Notes under the pieces: model-generated
Databases searched by the model: none
What the model was told of the DNA's origin: nothing
Seen by the model: only the letters and a program-made list of their open reading frames with translations
Position numbers and translations under genes: made by a program
Assembly (NCBI GenBank): GCA_036015235.1
Contig: CP107926.1
Span: forward strand, 7,918,001 to 7,982,000
Direction: 5' to 3'
DNA: 64,000 nt
Source: Streptomyces sp. NBC_00433
Lineage (GTDB): Bacteria; Actinomycetota; Actinomycetes; Streptomycetales; Streptomycetaceae
Part shown: positions 1 through 12,013 of the stretch, piece by piece
Numbering within the stretch: the first letter of the stretch is position 1
Layout: each line of letters begins with the position of its first letter

Positions 1-1
1 C

Positions 2-466
2 ATCCCCACCCGAGGGGTGTTCCTGGCCCGCCGGCTCGCCGGCAAGCTCGCCGAGATCACCGGCCGCGAGGCCGCCGTCGGCTCGCTCGACACCACCATG
101 TACCGCGACGACCTGCGGCTGCACCCGCCGCGGGCGCTGGCGGCCACCGACATCCCCGGCGACGGCATCGACGGCCGGCTCGTCGTCCTGGTGGACGACG
201 TCCTGTTCTCCGGCCGCACCATCCGCGCCGCCCTGGACGCGCTCAACGACATCGGCCGCCCCCGCGCGGTGCAGCTCGCCGTGCTGGTCGACCGCGGTCA
301 CCGCGAGCTGCCGATCAGGGCCGACTACGTCGGCAAGAACCTCCCGACCTCGCAGCGCGAGACCGTCAGGGTCCTGCTCGCCGAGCACGACGGGCGCGAC
401 AGCGTCCTGCTCGGCCAGCGCGAGCCCGGCGCGGGCGCGCGCACCGGCAGGGCCGCGGACGAGTAG
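2..466 (+). CDS. pyrR: Bifunctional pyr operon regulator / uracil phosphoribosyltransferase (5' truncated)
   Basis: PyrR senses UMP/UTP and attenuates the pyr operon in many Gram-positive bacteria; it also has weak uracil phosphoribosyltransferase activity. The reading frame is open to the window edge and begins inside the family motif GIPTRG (IPTRG is visible), so the N-terminus of roughly 30-40 residues lies outside the window. The PRPP-binding loop VVLVDDVLFSGRT lies around residue 60 of the visible part. The C-terminus carries an Ala/Gly-rich tail after the usual fold end. It is followed 91 bp later by pyrB, as in other actinobacterial pyr operons. The RNA site PyrR would act on must lie upstream of the window. 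Confidence 0.95.
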   Translation: MPTRGVFLARRLAGKLAEITGREAAVGSLDTTMYRDDLRLHPPRALAATDIPGDGIDGRLVVLVDDVLFSGRTIRAALDALNDIGRPRAVQLAVLVDRGHRELPIRADYVGKNLPTSQRETVRVLLAEHDGRDSVLLGQREPGAGARTGRAADE

Positions 467-557
467 CTCCGCCGTGCCACGACCCCGGCCAGGGGTCCCG
501 CGCGCCCGCATGCCCGCTCGCCGCCCCGCCAGGCCCCCAGCACCCCCGGAGACCCCG

Positions 558-1541
558 ATGAAGCGCCACCTGATCTCGGCCGCCGACCTCACCCGTGACG
601 ACGCCCTGCTGATCCTCGACACCGCCGAGGAGATGGCCCGCGTCGCCGACCGGCCGATCAAGAAACTCCCGACCCTGCGCGGCCGTACCGTCGTCAACCT
701 GTTCTTCGAGGACTCGACGCGGACCCGTATCTCCTTCGAGGCGGCCGCCAAGCGGCTGTCCGCCGATGTGATCAACTTCTCGGCCAAGGGCTCCTCGGTG
801 TCCAAGGGCGAGTCCCTCAAGGACACCGCGCTGACCCTGGAGGCGATGGGCGCCGACGCCGTCGTCATCCGGCACCACTCCTCCGGCGCCCCGCACCGCC
901 TGGCGACCTCCGACTGGATCAACGCCTCGGTCGTCAACGCCGGCGACGGCACCCACGAGCACCCCACCCAGGCCCTGCTCGACGCCTTCACCATGCGCCG
1001 CCGGCTGTCCGGTGTCGGCCGCGACCTGGAGGGCCGCCGGGTCACCGTCGTCGGCGACATCCTGCACAGCAGGGTCGCCCGCTCCAACGTCCATCTGCTG
1101 ACCACCCTGGGCGCCAGGGTCACCCTGGTGGCGCCGCCGACGCTGCTGCCGATCGGCGTCGAGACCTGGCCCTGCGAGGTGTCGTACGACCTCGACGCGG
1201 TGCTCGCGAAGTCCGACGCCGTGATGATGCTGCGCGTGCAGCGGGAGCGGATGAACGCCGCCTATTTCCCCACCGAGCGCGAGTACGCCCGCCGCTACGG
1301 CCTGGACGGCCTGCGGATGGCGGCGCTGCCCGAGCACGCCATCGTGATGCACCCCGGGCCGATGAACCGCGGCATGGAGATCACCGCCGAGGTCGCCGAC
1401 TCCCCGCGCTGCACCGCGGTCGAGCAGGTCGCCAACGGCGTCAGCACCCGGATGGCGGTGCTCTACCTGCTGCTGGGCGGCTCCGAGCCGGCCATCAGCA
1501 CCGACCGATCCGACAGCGCCCGCACCGAGGAGAGCAAGTAA
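558..1541 (+). CDS. pyrB: Aspartate carbamoyltransferase catalytic chain
   Basis: Condenses carbamoyl phosphate with aspartate in step 2 of UMP synthesis in the cytoplasm. The 327-residue protein has the carbamoyl-phosphate motif STRTR at residues 53-57 and the family signature HPGPMNRG near residue 263. The frame is open further upstream to a GTG at 474, but those 28 residues are low-complexity Pro/Arg, and only the ATG at 558 has a GGAGA-type site about 5 bases before it, so this start was chosen. No pyrI-like regulatory chain is present. The stop is two bases before pyrC. Confidence 0.97.
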   Translation: MKRHLISAADLTRDDALLILDTAEEMARVADRPIKKLPTLRGRTVVNLFFEDSTRTRISFEAAAKRLSADVINFSAKGSSVSKGESLKDTALTLEAMGADAVVIRHHSSGAPHRLATSDWINASVVNAGDGTHEHPTQALLDAFTMRRRLSGVGRDLEGRRVTVVGDILHSRVARSNVHLLTTLGARVTLVAPPTLLPIGVETWPCEVSYDLDAVLAKSDAVMMLRVQRERMNAAYFPTEREYARRYGLDGLRMAALPEHAIVMHPGPMNRGMEITAEVADSPRCTAVEQVANGVSTRMAVLYLLLGGSEPAISTDRSDSARTEESK

Positions 1542-1543
1542 CC

Positions 1544-2830
1544 ATGAGCGAGATCCTGATCCGCGGGGCGAAGATCCTCGGCGGCGCCGTCCAGGACGTG
1601 CTGATCGGCGGCGAGACCGTCACCGCGGTGGGCGCGGCCCTCGAAGCACCCGGCGCCACCGTCGTCGAGGCCGCGGGACACATCCTGCTGCCCGGCCTGG
1701 TCGACCTGCACACCCACCTGCGCGAGCCCGGCCGCGAGGACTCCGAGACCGTGCTGACCGGCACCCGCGCCGCCGCCGCGGGCGGCTACACCGCCGTGCA
1801 CGCCATGGCCAACACCTTCCCGGTCGCCGACACCGCGGGCGTGGTCGAGCAGGTCTGGCGGCTCGGCAAGGAGTCCGGCTACTGCGACGTGCAGCCGGTC
1901 GGCGCCGTCACCGTCGGCCTGGAGGGCAGGCAGCTCGCCGAACTGGGCGCGATGGCCGACTCCGCCGCCCAGGTGCGGGTCTTCTCCGACGACGGCAAGT
2001 GCGTCGACGACGCCGTCATCATGCGCAGGGCGCTGGAATACGTGAAGGCCTTCGACGGCGTCGTCGCCCAGCACGCCCAGGAGCCGCGGCTCACCGAGGG
2101 CGCCCAGATGAACGAGGGCACCGTCTCCGGCGAGCTGGGCCTGACCGGCTGGCCCGCGGTCGCCGAGGAGTCGGTCATCGCCCGCGACGTCCTGCTGGCC
2201 GCCCACGTCGGCTCCCGGGTGCACATCTGCCATCTGTCCACCGCGGGCTCCGTCGAGATCGTCCGCTGGGCCAAGTCCAAGGGCTGGGACGTCACCGCCG
2301 AGGTCACCCCGCACCACCTGCTGCTGACCGACGAGCTGGTCCGCTCCTACAACCCGGTCTACAAGGTCAACCCGCCGCTGCGCACCGAGGCCGACGTCTT
2401 GGCCCTGCGCGAAGCGCTCGCCGACGGCACCATCGACTGCGTCGCGACCGACCACGCCCCGCACCCGCACGAGGACAAGGACTGCGAGTGGGCCGCGGCC
2501 GCCATGGGCATGGTCGGCCTGGAGACCGCGCTGTCGGTGGTCCAGCACACCATGGTCGACACCGGCCTGCTGGACTGGGCGGGCGTCGCCGACCGGATGT
2601 CGGCCCGCCCCGCCGCCATCGGCCGGCTCGCCGGGCACGGCCGCCCGGTCGCCGTAGGCGAGCCCGCGAATCTGGTGCTGCTCGATCCCGCATACCGTGG
2701 GGTGGTCAATCCCGCGGGCTTCGCCTCCCGCAGCCGCAACACCCCCTACGAGGGCCGCGAGCTGCCGGGCCGCGTCGTCGCCACCTTCCTGCGGGGCCGC
2801 GCCACGGTCATGGACGGGAAGCTCGCATGA
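1544..2830 (+). CDS. pyrC: Dihydroorotase
   Basis: Cyclises N-carbamoyl-aspartate to dihydroorotate, step 3 of UMP synthesis. The 428-residue protein has the zinc-binding HTH of an amidohydrolase at residues 56-58 (DLHTHLREPG), the FSDDGK segment near residue 147, and TDHAPH near residue 303. This is the length and pattern of the class I, PyrC-type enzyme found with PyrB in Gram-positive bacteria. It starts 2 bp after pyrB and its last codons overlap the start of the next gene, so it is translationally coupled on both sides. Confidence 0.97.
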   Translation: MSEILIRGAKILGGAVQDVLIGGETVTAVGAALEAPGATVVEAAGHILLPGLVDLHTHLREPGREDSETVLTGTRAAAAGGYTAVHAMANTFPVADTAGVVEQVWRLGKESGYCDVQPVGAVTVGLEGRQLAELGAMADSAAQVRVFSDDGKCVDDAVIMRRALEYVKAFDGVVAQHAQEPRLTEGAQMNEGTVSGELGLTGWPAVAEESVIARDVLLAAHVGSRVHICHLSTAGSVEIVRWAKSKGWDVTAEVTPHHLLLTDELVRSYNPVYKVNPPLRTEADVLALREALADGTIDCVATDHAPHPHEDKDCEWAAAAMGMVGLETALSVVQHTMVDTGLLDWAGVADRMSARPAAIGRLAGHGRPVAVGEPANLVLLDPAYRGVVNPAGFASRSRNTPYEGRELPGRVVATFLRGRATVMDGKLA

Positions 2831-3459
2831 CACCTGCCACGCAGCTCGCCACCGCACTCGCCGCCGCACAGGACGGCGGGAAGCACTCGGCGAAGGTCAC
2901 CGACTGGACCGACAGGATCGGCTGGATCGTCGGCCTGCTCCTGGTCATCGGCCTGGTCTACTGGCTGATGCGGCAGGGCTGGCAGTGGCGCCGCACCCTC
3001 CAGGGCGGCCTGCCCGACCTCCCGCAGGCACCGCAGGCCGCCGGCGAGCCCCTGCTGTCGGCGGAAGGCCGCTACCACGGCAGCACCACCGCCGGGCAGT
3101 GGCTGGACCGGATCGTCGCCCACGGCCTCGGTGTACGCAGCCGGGCCGCGCTCACCCTCACCGCCGAGGGCCTGGACGTGGACCGCACCGGCGCCCCCGG
3201 CTTCTTCGTCCCCGCCGCCGCCCTGCGCGGCGCCCGGCTCGACAAGGGCATCGCGGGCAAGGTGCTCACCGAGGGCGGCCTGCTGGTCGTCACCTGGGAG
3301 CACGGCGGCACCCTCATCGACTCCGGCTTCCGCTCCGACCGTGCCGCGGAGCACCCGGCCTGGGCCGAGCAGATCAACCGGCTCAGTGGCGACAGCGTCG
3401 TCGTCTTCACCGACACCAGGCCGGGCACCAGGCAACACGAGAAGGAAGGCGCACAATGA
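2827..3459 (+). CDS. Single-pass membrane protein of the pyr operon, unknown function
   Basis: A 210-residue protein with one clear hydrophobic segment at about residues 36-52 (IGWIVGLLLVIGLVYWLM) followed by a basic WQWRR stretch, so the C-terminal 150 residues are probably cytoplasmic. That part looks like a small beta-rich, PH-like domain, but no motif identifies a reaction. The ATG overlaps the pyrC stop by 4 bp, and its own stop overlaps carA (ATGA), so it is made with the operon. A gene at this place between pyrC and carA is, as I recall, usual in streptomycetes. A role in anchoring or regulating pyrimidine enzymes would be a guess. Confidence 0.85.
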   Translation: MTPATQLATALAAAQDGGKHSAKVTDWTDRIGWIVGLLLVIGLVYWLMRQGWQWRRTLQGGLPDLPQAPQAAGEPLLSAEGRYHGSTTAGQWLDRIVAHGLGVRSRAALTLTAEGLDVDRTGAPGFFVPAAALRGARLDKGIAGKVLTEGGLLVVTWEHGGTLIDSGFRSDRAAEHPAWAEQINRLSGDSVVVFTDTRPGTRQHEKEGAQ

Positions 3460-4581
3460 CGACCTCCGCCCGGGCGGCCACCGCACCCGCCGTACTCGTC
3501 CTGGAGGACGGCCGCTCCTTCCGCGGCCGCGCCTACGGAGCGGTGGGGGAGACCTTCGGCGAGGCGGTCTTCTCCACCGGCATGACCGGCTACCAGGAGA
3601 CCCTGACCGACCCCTCCTACCACCGCCAGGTGGTCGTCATGACCGCCCCGCACGTCGGCAACACCGGTGTCAACGACGAGGACCCCGAGTCGTCGCGCAT
3701 CTGGGTGGCCGGCTACGTCGTACGCGACCCCGCGCGCGTGCCGTCCAACTGGCGCTCGCGGCGCTCGCTGGACGACGAGCTGACCGCGCAGGGCGTCGTC
3801 GGCATCAGCGGCATCGACACCCGCGCCCTGACCCGGCACCTGCGCGAACGCGGCGCGATGCGGGTCGGCATCTTCTCCGGCGCCGCGCTCGCCGACGAGG
3901 GCACCCTGCTCGCCCGGGTCAGGCAGGCCCCCGAGATGACCGGCGCCGACCTGGCGGGCGAGGTCGCCACCGGACAGCCTTACGTCGTCCCCGCCATCGG
4001 CGAGAAGCGCTTCACCGTCGCCGCGCTCGACCTCGGCATCAAGGGCATGACCCCGCACCGGATGGCGGAACGCGGCATCGAGGTGCACGTGCTGCCCGCC
4101 ACCGCGACCGCCGAGGACGTCTACGCCGTCGCCCCCGACGGCGTCTTCCTGTCCAACGGCCCCGGCGACCCCGCCACCGCCGACCTGACCGTCATCCGCG
4201 AGGTGCTGGGCCGCGGGACCCCGCTGTTCGGCATCTGCTTCGGCAACCAGCTGCTCGGCCGGGCGCTCGGCTTCGGCACGTACAAGCTCAAGTACGGCCA
4301 CCGCGGCATCAACCAGCCCGTGCAGGACCGCGCCACCGGCAAGGTCGAGGTCACCGCGCACAACCACGGCTTCGCCGTGGACGCCCCGCTCGACCGGGTC
4401 AGCGACACCCCCTTCGGGCGCGCCGAGGTCAGCCACGTCTGCCTCAACGACCAGGTGGTCGAAGGCCTGCGGCTGCTCGACCGGCCCGCCTTCAGCGTCC
4501 AGTACCACCCCGAGGCCGCCGCCGGCCCGCACGACGCCGCGTACCTGTTCGACCGCTTCACTCAGCTCATGGAGGCCCAGC

Positions 4582-4589
<8 letters not shown>
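3456..4589 (+). CDS. carA: Carbamoyl-phosphate synthase small chain
   Basis: Glutaminase subunit that passes ammonia to CarB for carbamoyl phosphate, shared by pyrimidine and arginine synthesis. The 377-residue protein has an N-terminal CPSase small-chain domain (residues about 8-140, with TGMTGYQE) and a C-terminal class I amidotransferase with nucleophile Cys261 in GICFGNQ and the catalytic His-Glu in QYHPEA near the end. The ATG at 3456 overlaps the previous stop. The coding sequence also overlaps carB by 8 bp, which favours equal production of the two subunits. Confidence 0.98.
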
Positions 4590-7893
<3,304 letters not shown>

Positions 7894-7989
7894 GCGCACC
7901 CGGGTGCCCCCGTCCCCGCGGCGGGGCCCGCGGCTCCCCTCCGGCGAGGGGGCGCCCCTCCGCCGGGCGCGGTGGGTGTGCGGCTCCTC

Positions 7990-8158
7990 TTCGGCAAGGG
8001 GGTGCCCCTCAGGGGCGCGGGGAACTGCGCGCTCGGCCGTCCACAGGCCGGTGGTCCGGATCGAACCGAACAGCCCCTTTCGGACGGTGGCGACCCGCGC
8101 GCGGTCGGTGGCTGGTCGCGCAGTTCCCCGCGCCCCTGGTGGGCACCCCCTTCCCGGA
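7990..8158. repeat. Long imperfect inverted repeat of a dispersed family (site A)
   Basis: The carB-pyrD gap (7894-8273) has no gene. It holds an inverted repeat with arms about 7990-8032 and 8116-8158; the best-matching core is AGGGGCGCGGGGAACTGCGC at 8011-8030 against its complement at 8118-8137. The same 30-base core (8009-8038) recurs with one difference at 58302-58331. Both places are intergenic and both are paired as an inverted repeat. The transcript could fold into a long stem between carB and pyrD and modulate readthrough, but there is no T-run. Confidence 0.8.
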
Positions 8159-8273
8159 GGGGAACCGCACGAAGCCCCCCGCCAGGGGAAGGGCGCTCAC
8201 CTGGGTAGGGGTGACCGCCCCGGAGGGGGACCGCGCGTCCCGGACGGGCGCAACGGACGAGACAAGGCGAGGC

Positions 8274-9383
8274 ATGTACCACCTGTTCTTTCGGCTGGTC
8301 TTCCGGCGGATGGACGCCGAAAAGGCGCACCACCTGGCCTTCAGATGGATCCGACTCGTCGCGAGGGTCCCTGTGTTGCGAGCACTCGTGAGTGCCGTAT
8401 CGGCCCCGCGCAACCCCGCCCTGCGGACCGTGGCGTTCGGGCGGGAGATGCCCGGCCCCTTCGGCCTGGCCGCCGGCTTCGACAAGAACGCCGTCGCCAT
8501 CGACGGCATGGCGATGCTCGGGTTCGACCACGTCGAGATCGGCACCGTGACCGCACGGCAGCAGTCGGGCAACCCGACCCCGCGGCTCTTCCGGCTGGTG
8601 GGGGACCGGGCGCTGATCAACAGGATGGGCTTCAACAACGACGGCTCCACGGCGGTCGCGGCGAGGCTCGCCGCGCGGCGCACCGTCTTCCCGACGACCG
8701 TCGGCGTCAACATCGGCAAGACGAAGGTCGTCCCCGAGGGTGAGGCCGTACAGGATTACGTCACCTCAGCCGAGCGGCTCGCGCGTTATGCCGACTACCT
8801 GGTCGTGAACGTGTCGTCGCCCAACACCCCGGGGCTGCGCGACCTGCAGGCCACCGAGGCGCTGCGGCCGCTGCTCGCGGCCGTACGGGAGGCCGCCGAC
8901 GGCGCGGCAGACGGCCGCCGCGTGCCGCTGCTGGTGAAGATCGCGCCCGACCTCGCCGACGCGGACGTGGACGCGGTCGCCGACCTCGCCGTGGAGCTGG
9001 GGCTCGACGGCATCATCGCCACGAACACCACGATCGCCCGCGAGGGCCTCGGCCTCACCTCGGACCCGGCGGTGGTCGCGCAGGGCGGCGGGCTGTCGGG
9101 GGCGCCGCTGGCGGACCGCTCGCTTGAGGTGCTGCGGCGGCTGTACGCCCGGGTGGGCGACCGGATCACGCTGGTCGGTGTCGGCGGTGTCACGACCGCC
9201 GAGGACGCCTGGCAGCGCATCCTCGCCGGTGCCACCCTCGTACAGGGATACAGCGCCTTCATCTACCAGGGACCGCTGTGGATGCGGGCGGTCCACAAGG
9301 GCCTGGCCGCCCGGCTGGCCGCGAGCCCCCACGCCACCCTCGCCGACGCGGTCGGCGCCGACACCAGGAAGGCCACCCCATGA
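8274..9383 (+). CDS. pyrD: Dihydroorotate dehydrogenase (quinone), class 2
   Basis: Oxidises dihydroorotate to orotate using the membrane quinone pool. The 369-residue protein starts with a helical, partly hydrophobic N-terminal stretch (YHLFFRLVFRRM) typical of the membrane-associated class 2 enzymes, then FGLAAGFDKNA, the NVSSPNTPG catalytic segment with the serine base, and the FMN-phosphate site near GGVTTAEDA. The ATG at 8274 fits the family N-terminus; the frame is open far upstream but that is shadow of carB. Its stop overlaps the pyrF start (ATGA). Confidence 0.97.
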   Translation: MYHLFFRLVFRRMDAEKAHHLAFRWIRLVARVPVLRALVSAVSAPRNPALRTVAFGREMPGPFGLAAGFDKNAVAIDGMAMLGFDHVEIGTVTARQQSGNPTPRLFRLVGDRALINRMGFNNDGSTAVAARLAARRTVFPTTVGVNIGKTKVVPEGEAVQDYVTSAERLARYADYLVVNVSSPNTPGLRDLQATEALRPLLAAVREAADGAADGRRVPLLVKIAPDLADADVDAVADLAVELGLDGIIATNTTIAREGLGLTSDPAVVAQGGGLSGAPLADRSLEVLRRLYARVGDRITLVGVGGVTTAEDAWQRILAGATLVQGYSAFIYQGPLWMRAVHKGLAARLAASPHATLADAVGADTRKATP

Positions 9384-10228
9384 CGACCGAGCGGCAGGAA
9401 GACTTCGGTGTGCGGCTGCGCCGCGCCATGGACACCCGCGGACAGCTGTGTGTCGGCATCGACCCGCATGCCTCGCTGCTGGCCGACTGGGGCCTGGGCG
9501 ACGGTGTGGACGGCCTTGAGCGCTTCACCATGACCGTGGTGGAGGCGCTGGGGGAGCAGGTCGCGGTCTTCAAGCCGCAGTCCGCGTTCTTCGAGCGCTT
9601 CGGCTCGCGCGGTGTCGCCGTGCTGGAGCGGGCGGTGGTGGCCGCGCGGCAGGCGGGCGCGCTGGTGCTGATGGACGCCAAGCGCGGCGACATCGGCTCG
9701 ACCATGGCCGCGTACGCCGCCACGTATCTGGACAAGGACTCGCCGCTGTTCAGCGACGCGCTCACCGTCAGCCCCTACCTCGGCTTCGGCTCGCTGCGGC
9801 CCGCGCTGGACGCGGCGCGGGTCTCCGGCTCCGGCGTCTTCGTGCTGGCGCTGACCTCGAACCCGGAGGGCGCGCAGGTGCAGCGGGCGACGGTGGGCGA
9901 CGGCCGGACGGTCGCGCAGCTGATGCTGGACGACATCAGGGCGGAGAACGCCGGCGCGGCCCCGCTGGGCTCGGTCGGCGCGGTGGTCGGCGCGACGCTG
10001 GGCGAGGCGGGCGTGGACCTGGCGGTCAACGGCCCGCTGCTGGCCCCCGGCGTCGGCGCCCAGGGCGCGACGCCCGCGGACCTGCCCGGGGTCTTCGGGG
10101 CGGCGCTGGGCAATGTCCTGCCGAGTGTGAGCCGCGGTGTGCTCAGGCACGGTCCCGACGCGGCCGCGCTGCGTGCCGCCGCGCTGCGATACGCGGACGA
10201 GGTGCGCGCCGCCGTGGAAGGCGCCTGA
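9380..10228 (+). CDS. pyrF: Orotidine 5'-phosphate decarboxylase (long form)
   Basis: Last step to UMP. At 282 residues it belongs to the longer actinobacterial/myxobacterial branch of OMP decarboxylases. The catalytic DxKxxD is at residues 99-104 (DAKRGD), and VGIDPH near residue 22 holds the substrate. It is coupled to pyrD by a 4-bp overlap and closes the pyr operon. Pyr-type orotate phosphoribosyltransferase (pyrE) is not in the window. In streptomycetes it lies elsewhere, as I recall. Confidence 0.97.
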   Translation: MTTERQEDFGVRLRRAMDTRGQLCVGIDPHASLLADWGLGDGVDGLERFTMTVVEALGEQVAVFKPQSAFFERFGSRGVAVLERAVVAARQAGALVLMDAKRGDIGSTMAAYAATYLDKDSPLFSDALTVSPYLGFGSLRPALDAARVSGSGVFVLALTSNPEGAQVQRATVGDGRTVAQLMLDDIRAENAGAAPLGSVGAVVGATLGEAGVDLAVNGPLLAPGVGAQGATPADLPGVFGAALGNVLPSVSRGVLRHGPDAAALRAAALRYADEVRAAVEGA

Positions 10229-10414
10229 AGGCGATCTTCGGAAGGCCTCAAGGGCGGGGCAATAGTGCGGTAATACCCTCCGGTAATACGGTTGAATTTC
10301 GAACCTAGAAAGGGCCGCTTTCAACCACCTGCGGCATTGGGCCAGCGACCTGTTCCGCTTTGTCCCAAATATCCCCTCGGATCAAGGCTGACCAGGACTT
10401 TTCGACTGTTCTCG

Positions 10415-10443
10415 CTGACTTGAGCCGTCCGGACCGCTAGTCT
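10415..10443 (+). promoter_or_regulatory. Predicted vegetative promoter for the sIHF gene
   Basis: CTGACT at 10415-10420 and TAGTCT at 10438-10443 are separated by 17 bp and resemble a streptomycete housekeeping promoter (TTGACa / TAGnnT). The start would lie near 10450, leaving a leader of about 100 bases before the GTG at 10552. The rest of the 323-bp gap after pyrF (10229-10414) shows only AT-richer DNA and no convincing terminator. Confidence 0.5.
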
Positions 10444-10551
10444 CCGACAGGAGCGCGCAGTTCACCCGCGCGGCTCTTCATCCCGCAGGTGCGGGGTGAG
10501 TGTGTTTCACACGGTCCATATCCGATGCTCTACATCCGAGGTGACGTAGGC

Positions 10552-10875
10552 GTGGCACTTCCGCCCCTTACCCCTGAACAGCGCGCTGCCGCGCTCGAAA
10601 AGGCCGCCGCGGCTCGCCGGGAGCGCGCCGAGGTCAAGAACCGGCTCAAGCACTCCGGCGCCTCCCTTCACGAGGTCATCAAGCAAGGCCAGGAGAACGA
10701 CGTCATCGGCAAGATGAAGGTCTCCGCCCTGCTCGAATCCCTCCCCGGTGTCGGGAAAGTGCGCGCCAAGCAGATCATGGAACGGCTCGGCATCTCCGAG
10801 AGCCGCCGAGTGCGCGGTCTTGGCTCGAACCAGATCGCATCCCTGGAGCGCGAGTTCGGCGGCACCCCCGCCTGA
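10552..10875 (+). CDS. Actinobacterial integration host factor sIHF
   Basis: Nucleoid-associated DNA-bending protein specific to actinobacteria (mIHF in mycobacteria, sIHF in Streptomyces), acting on chromosome topology, development and antibiotic production. The 107-residue product begins MALPPLTPEQRAAALEKA and contains the helix-two-turn-helix region around LPGVGKVRAKQIMERLGI. The GTG at 10552 has GAGGTGA at 10538-10544 and matches the known protein length. An in-frame ATG at 10525 would add nine residues and has no better ribosome site. It precedes gmk, the conserved arrangement. Confidence 0.95.
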   Translation: MALPPLTPEQRAAALEKAAAARRERAEVKNRLKHSGASLHEVIKQGQENDVIGKMKVSALLESLPGVGKVRAKQIMERLGISESRRVRGLGSNQIASLEREFGGTPA

Positions 10876-10912
10876 GGTCCCGGCTCCTCCGGGAACCAGG
10901 GATAATCGCTCC

Positions 10913-11536
10913 ATGAGCTATGCAGTCTCCCGGGGGGCAACGCGCCCCCTCGCTTCGCAGGGGGTCGCCCCGACCCCCCCGGTCAGACGTCCGCGGCTGA
11001 CCGTGCTCTCCGGCCCCTCGGGGGTCGGCAAGAGCACGGTCGTCGCGCATCTGCGCACGGTGCATCCCGAGGTCTGGCTCTCGGTGTCGGCGACCACCCG
11101 CAAACCGCGCCCCGGCGAACAGCACGGTGTGCAGTATTTCTTCGTCGACGACGACGAGTTCGACAAACTCGTCGCGAACGGCGAACTCCTGGAGTGGGCC
11201 GAATTCGCCGGCCACCGTTACGGCACACCCCGCCGGGCGGTGCTCGACAAGCTCGGCGCGGGCGAGCCGGTGCTGCTGGAGATCGACCTCCAGGGCGCCC
11301 GGCTGGTCCGGGAGTCGATGCCTGACGCCCACCTGATCTTCCTCGCCCCGCCCAGCTGGGACGAGCTGGTCCGCCGGCTCACCGGGCGCGGTACCGAGTC
11401 GCCCGAGGTCATCGAGCGGCGGCTGGCCGCCGCCCGCGTCGAACTGGCCGCCGAGTCCGAGTTCGACCGGACCCTTGTCAACACCTCCGTCGAGGATGTA
11501 GCGCGTGAGCTGCTAGCCTTGATGCAGATTGTCTGA
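10913..11536 (+). CDS. gmk: Guanylate kinase
   Basis: Phosphorylates GMP to GDP. The 207-residue protein has the P-loop GPSGVGKST at residues 34-42, the GMP-binding segment near VSATTRKPRPGE, and the EIDLQGA walker-B-like segment. About 28 residues rich in Ala/Pro precede the kinase fold; homologues in streptomycetes often carry such an extension, and the ATG at 10913 was kept because it lies shortly after a purine-rich stretch. The gene sits between sIHF and rpoZ, a standard actinobacterial block linking purine nucleotides and transcription. Confidence 0.96.
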   Translation: MSYAVSRGATRPLASQGVAPTPPVRRPRLTVLSGPSGVGKSTVVAHLRTVHPEVWLSVSATTRKPRPGEQHGVQYFFVDDDEFDKLVANGELLEWAEFAGHRYGTPRRAVLDKLGAGEPVLLEIDLQGARLVRESMPDAHLIFLAPPSWDELVRRLTGRGTESPEVIERRLAAARVELAAESEFDRTLVNTSVEDVARELLALMQIV

Positions 11537-11605
11537 ACGGTCTTTGTGTTCGTCCCCGCCGGCCTTCGTCGGCAGGCACCATCAATCAGTAGGGGTAGGT
11601 AGAGC

Positions 11606-11878
11606 GTGTCCTCTTCCATCACCACGCCCGAGGGCATCATCAACCCGCCGATCGACGAGCTGCTCGAAGCAACCGACTCCAAGTACAGCCTGGTGATCTA
11701 CGCGGCCAAGCGCGCCCGCCAGATCAACGCGTACTACTCCCAGCTCGGCGAAGGCCTGCTGGAATACGTCGGTCCCCTCGTGGACACCCACGTCCACGAG
11801 AAGCCGCTCTCGATCGCACTGCGCGAGATCAACGCGGGTCTGCTGACCTCGGAGGCCGTGGACGCCCCCGCGCACTGA
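11606..11878 (+). CDS. rpoZ: RNA polymerase omega subunit
   Basis: The 90-residue omega subunit helps assemble the beta-prime subunit and supports development in Streptomyces. The fold signature ATDSKYSLVIYAAKRARQIN is visible at residues 22-41 (split here as ATDSKYSLVI and YAAKRARQIN). The start is GTG at 11606, preceded by a weak GGTAGGTAG site. It is followed 17 bp after the stop by a strong hairpin, so rpoZ probably ends the sIHF-gmk-rpoZ transcript. Confidence 0.96.
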   Translation: MSSSITTPEGIINPPIDELLEATDSKYSLVIYAAKRARQINAYYSQLGEGLLEYVGPLVDTHVHEKPLSIALREINAGLLTSEAVDAPAH

Positions 11879-11895
11879 GCGCTCGTACGACATTT

Positions 11896-11928
11896 CACAG
11901 GCCCGGCGGCGCGACCGCCGGGCCTGTG
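11896..11928 (+). terminator. Factor-independent terminator after rpoZ
   Basis: A perfect 14-bp stem (CACAGGCCCGGCGG at 11896-11909 and its complement at 11915-11928) with a 5-base loop follows rpoZ. A T-run is lacking, as is common for streptomycete terminators. Confidence 0.85.
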
Positions 11929-11940
11929 GTGTGTCATGGA

Positions 11941-11991
11941 ACGAGTGGATTCGACGAGCGGTTCCGACGAGTGGATCCGACGAGCGGTTCC
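11941..11991. repeat. Two tandem 26-bp repeats before coaBC
   Basis: ACGAGTGGATTCGACGAGCG... at 11941-11966 is repeated with one base change at 11967-11991. The unit itself contains the sub-repeat CGACGAG. The pair ends 22 bp before the coaBC start, in the expected promoter or leader region. Confidence 0.85.
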
Positions 11992-12013
11992 TTCGACACC
12001 GGCGGGAGAGACG

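Noticed and set aside
11936..12013. Earlier start of coaBC at 11936
   Set aside because: The added residues come from the tandem repeat, have no ribosome site, and are not part of the enzyme family.
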